From: Xenopus tropicalis
Lineage: Eukaryota > Chordata > Amphibia > Anura > Pipidae
DNA length: 64,000 nt
Reading direction: 5' to 3'
Assembly: GCF_000004195.4 (NCBI RefSeq)
Contig: NC_030686.2
Coordinates: forward strand, 45,333,961-45,397,960
Of the stretch, positions 62,949 to 64,000 are shown piece by piece (within the stretch, counting starts at the first letter, position 1; the number at the start of each line of letters is the position of its first letter). Both the position numbers and the translations under genes were made by a program. The notes beneath the pieces were generated by a model. That model had not been told where the DNA came from. It ran no database searches and worked only from the letters and a program-made list of their open reading frames with translations.

Positions 62949-63690
62949 TCCTTTTTCTCTGTAATAATAAAACAGTACCTGTACTTGATCCCAACTAAGA
63001 TATAATTACCCCTTATTGGGGCAGAACAGCCCTATTGGGTTTATTTAATGGTTAAATGATTCCCTTTTCTCTGTAATAATAAAACAGTACCTGTACTTGA
63101 TCCCAACTAAGATATAATTACCCCTTATTGGGGGCAGAACAGCCCTATTGGGTTTATTTCATGGTTAAATGATTCCCTTTTCTCTGTAATAATAAAACAG
63201 TACCTGTACTTGATCCCAACTAAGATATAATTACCCCTTATTGGGGCAGAACAGCCCTATTGGGTTTATTTAATGGATAAATGATTCCCTTTTCCCTGTA
63301 ATAATAAAACAGTACCTGTACTTGATCCTAACTAAGATATAATTACCCCTTATTGGGGCAGAACAGCCCTATTGGGTTTATTTAATGGTTAAATGATTCC
63401 CTTTTCTCTGTAATAATAAAACAGTACCTGTACTTGATCCCAACTAAGATATAATTACCCCTTATTGGGGCAGAACAGCCCTATTGGGTTTATTAAATGG
63501 TTAAATGATTCCCTTTTCTCTGTAATAATAAAACAGTACCTGTACTTGATCCCAACTAAGATATAATTACCCCTTATTGGGGCAGAACAGCCCTATTGGG
63601 TTTATTTAATGGTTAAATGATTCCCTTTTCTCTGTAATAATAAAACAGTACCTGTACTTGTCCCAACTAAGATATAATTACCCCTTATTG
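62949..63690 (+). repeat. ~112-bp minisatellite inside MITE, ~6.5 units
   Basis: Same unit as 25165 and 41078; one unit near 63655 lacks GA of TTGATCCC. Confidence 0.93.
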
Positions 63691-64000
63691 GAGCCAAACC
63701 CATTCTATTGGGTTTATTTAATGTTTAAATAATTTTAATAGTAGACTTAAGGTAGGAGATCTGAATTATGTTAAGTCCCCTTATCCGGAAAACCCCAGGC
63801 CCCGAGCAATCTGGATAATGGGTCCCATACCTGTACTTATCTTGCGATTTATTGTATGAAAAAATCCACTGATGTCTATGCAAAAACCTGAAACTCAATT
63901 CATTTTTCTAACCAAGTTAAACTTGGACCTCAGTTTCTATTAATGTGTCTATTTATATTGGAGGCCAGGGTGTAGTGCAACTATACCTCTCTAAGGGCCC

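Larger units (their letters stand above)
62589..63833 (+). mobile_element. mariner-type MITE with minisatellite and filler insertion
   Basis: Ends CAGGTATCGGACCCC and GGGTCCCATACCTG with TA on both sides (62587..62588, 63834..63835). It contains a foreign 220-bp piece at about 62694..62913 and a ~112-bp array at 62949..63690. Confidence 0.85.

Overview
The window is vertebrate nuclear DNA, almost certainly from a clawed frog (Xenopus, more likely X. tropicalis). It carries spliced genes with GT-AG introns, a globin recognisable as a non-mammalian cytoglobin, and very many short DNA transposons of types common in Xenopus (TTAA-flanked T2/Kolobok-like MITEs, hAT-type MITEs with 8-bp duplications, Tc1/mariner elements and MITEs at TA). 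No CRISPR array, operon, rRNA gene or convincing tRNA gene was seen. The species call is inference from gene and repeat content.

Only two protein-coding genes could be supported. prcd (minus strand, coding exons 20877..20950, 20569..20637 and 20407..20422) encodes a 52-residue protein matching the photoreceptor disc protein PRCD at its N-terminus. cygb (plus strand, coding exons 29497..29639, 42608..42839 and 44053..44217) encodes a 179-residue cytoglobin. They are divergent, with start codons about 8.5 kb apart, the same arrangement as CYGB and PRCD in mammals. Cytoglobin is a heme protein of most tissues and PRCD a photoreceptor outer-segment protein; nothing suggests a shared pathway, so the link is conserved neighbourhood.

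The rest is repeats. 1-20 kb: a 40-bp satellite, a 51-bp array inside an interspersed repeat, a 104-bp array, three blocks of a ~101-bp satellite (two separated by an LTR-like insertion), palindromic MITEs, a large fold-back element and an 82-bp array. 20-29 kb: prcd, nested hAT MITEs, a mariner-type MITE carrying a tandem array, and ~126-bp G-run arrays. 29-44 kb: cygb; intron 1 (13 kb) holds a CA-derived 36-40-bp array, a Tc1 element inside a T2 MITE, and a three-level nest of MITE, MITE with minisatellite, and LINE tail; intron 2 holds an inverted block of the ~101-bp satellite. 44-64 kb: 3' flank of cygb with 135-bp and ~95-bp arrays, a second Tc1 with a nearly readable transposase, a deletion derivative of the first Tc1, more G-run arrays and a third expanded mariner-type MITE.

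The most striking theme is tandem arrays carried inside transposable elements. The same ~112-bp unit is expanded in three separate copies of one MITE family but not in a fourth, and several insertions can be ordered in time because they interrupt one another.
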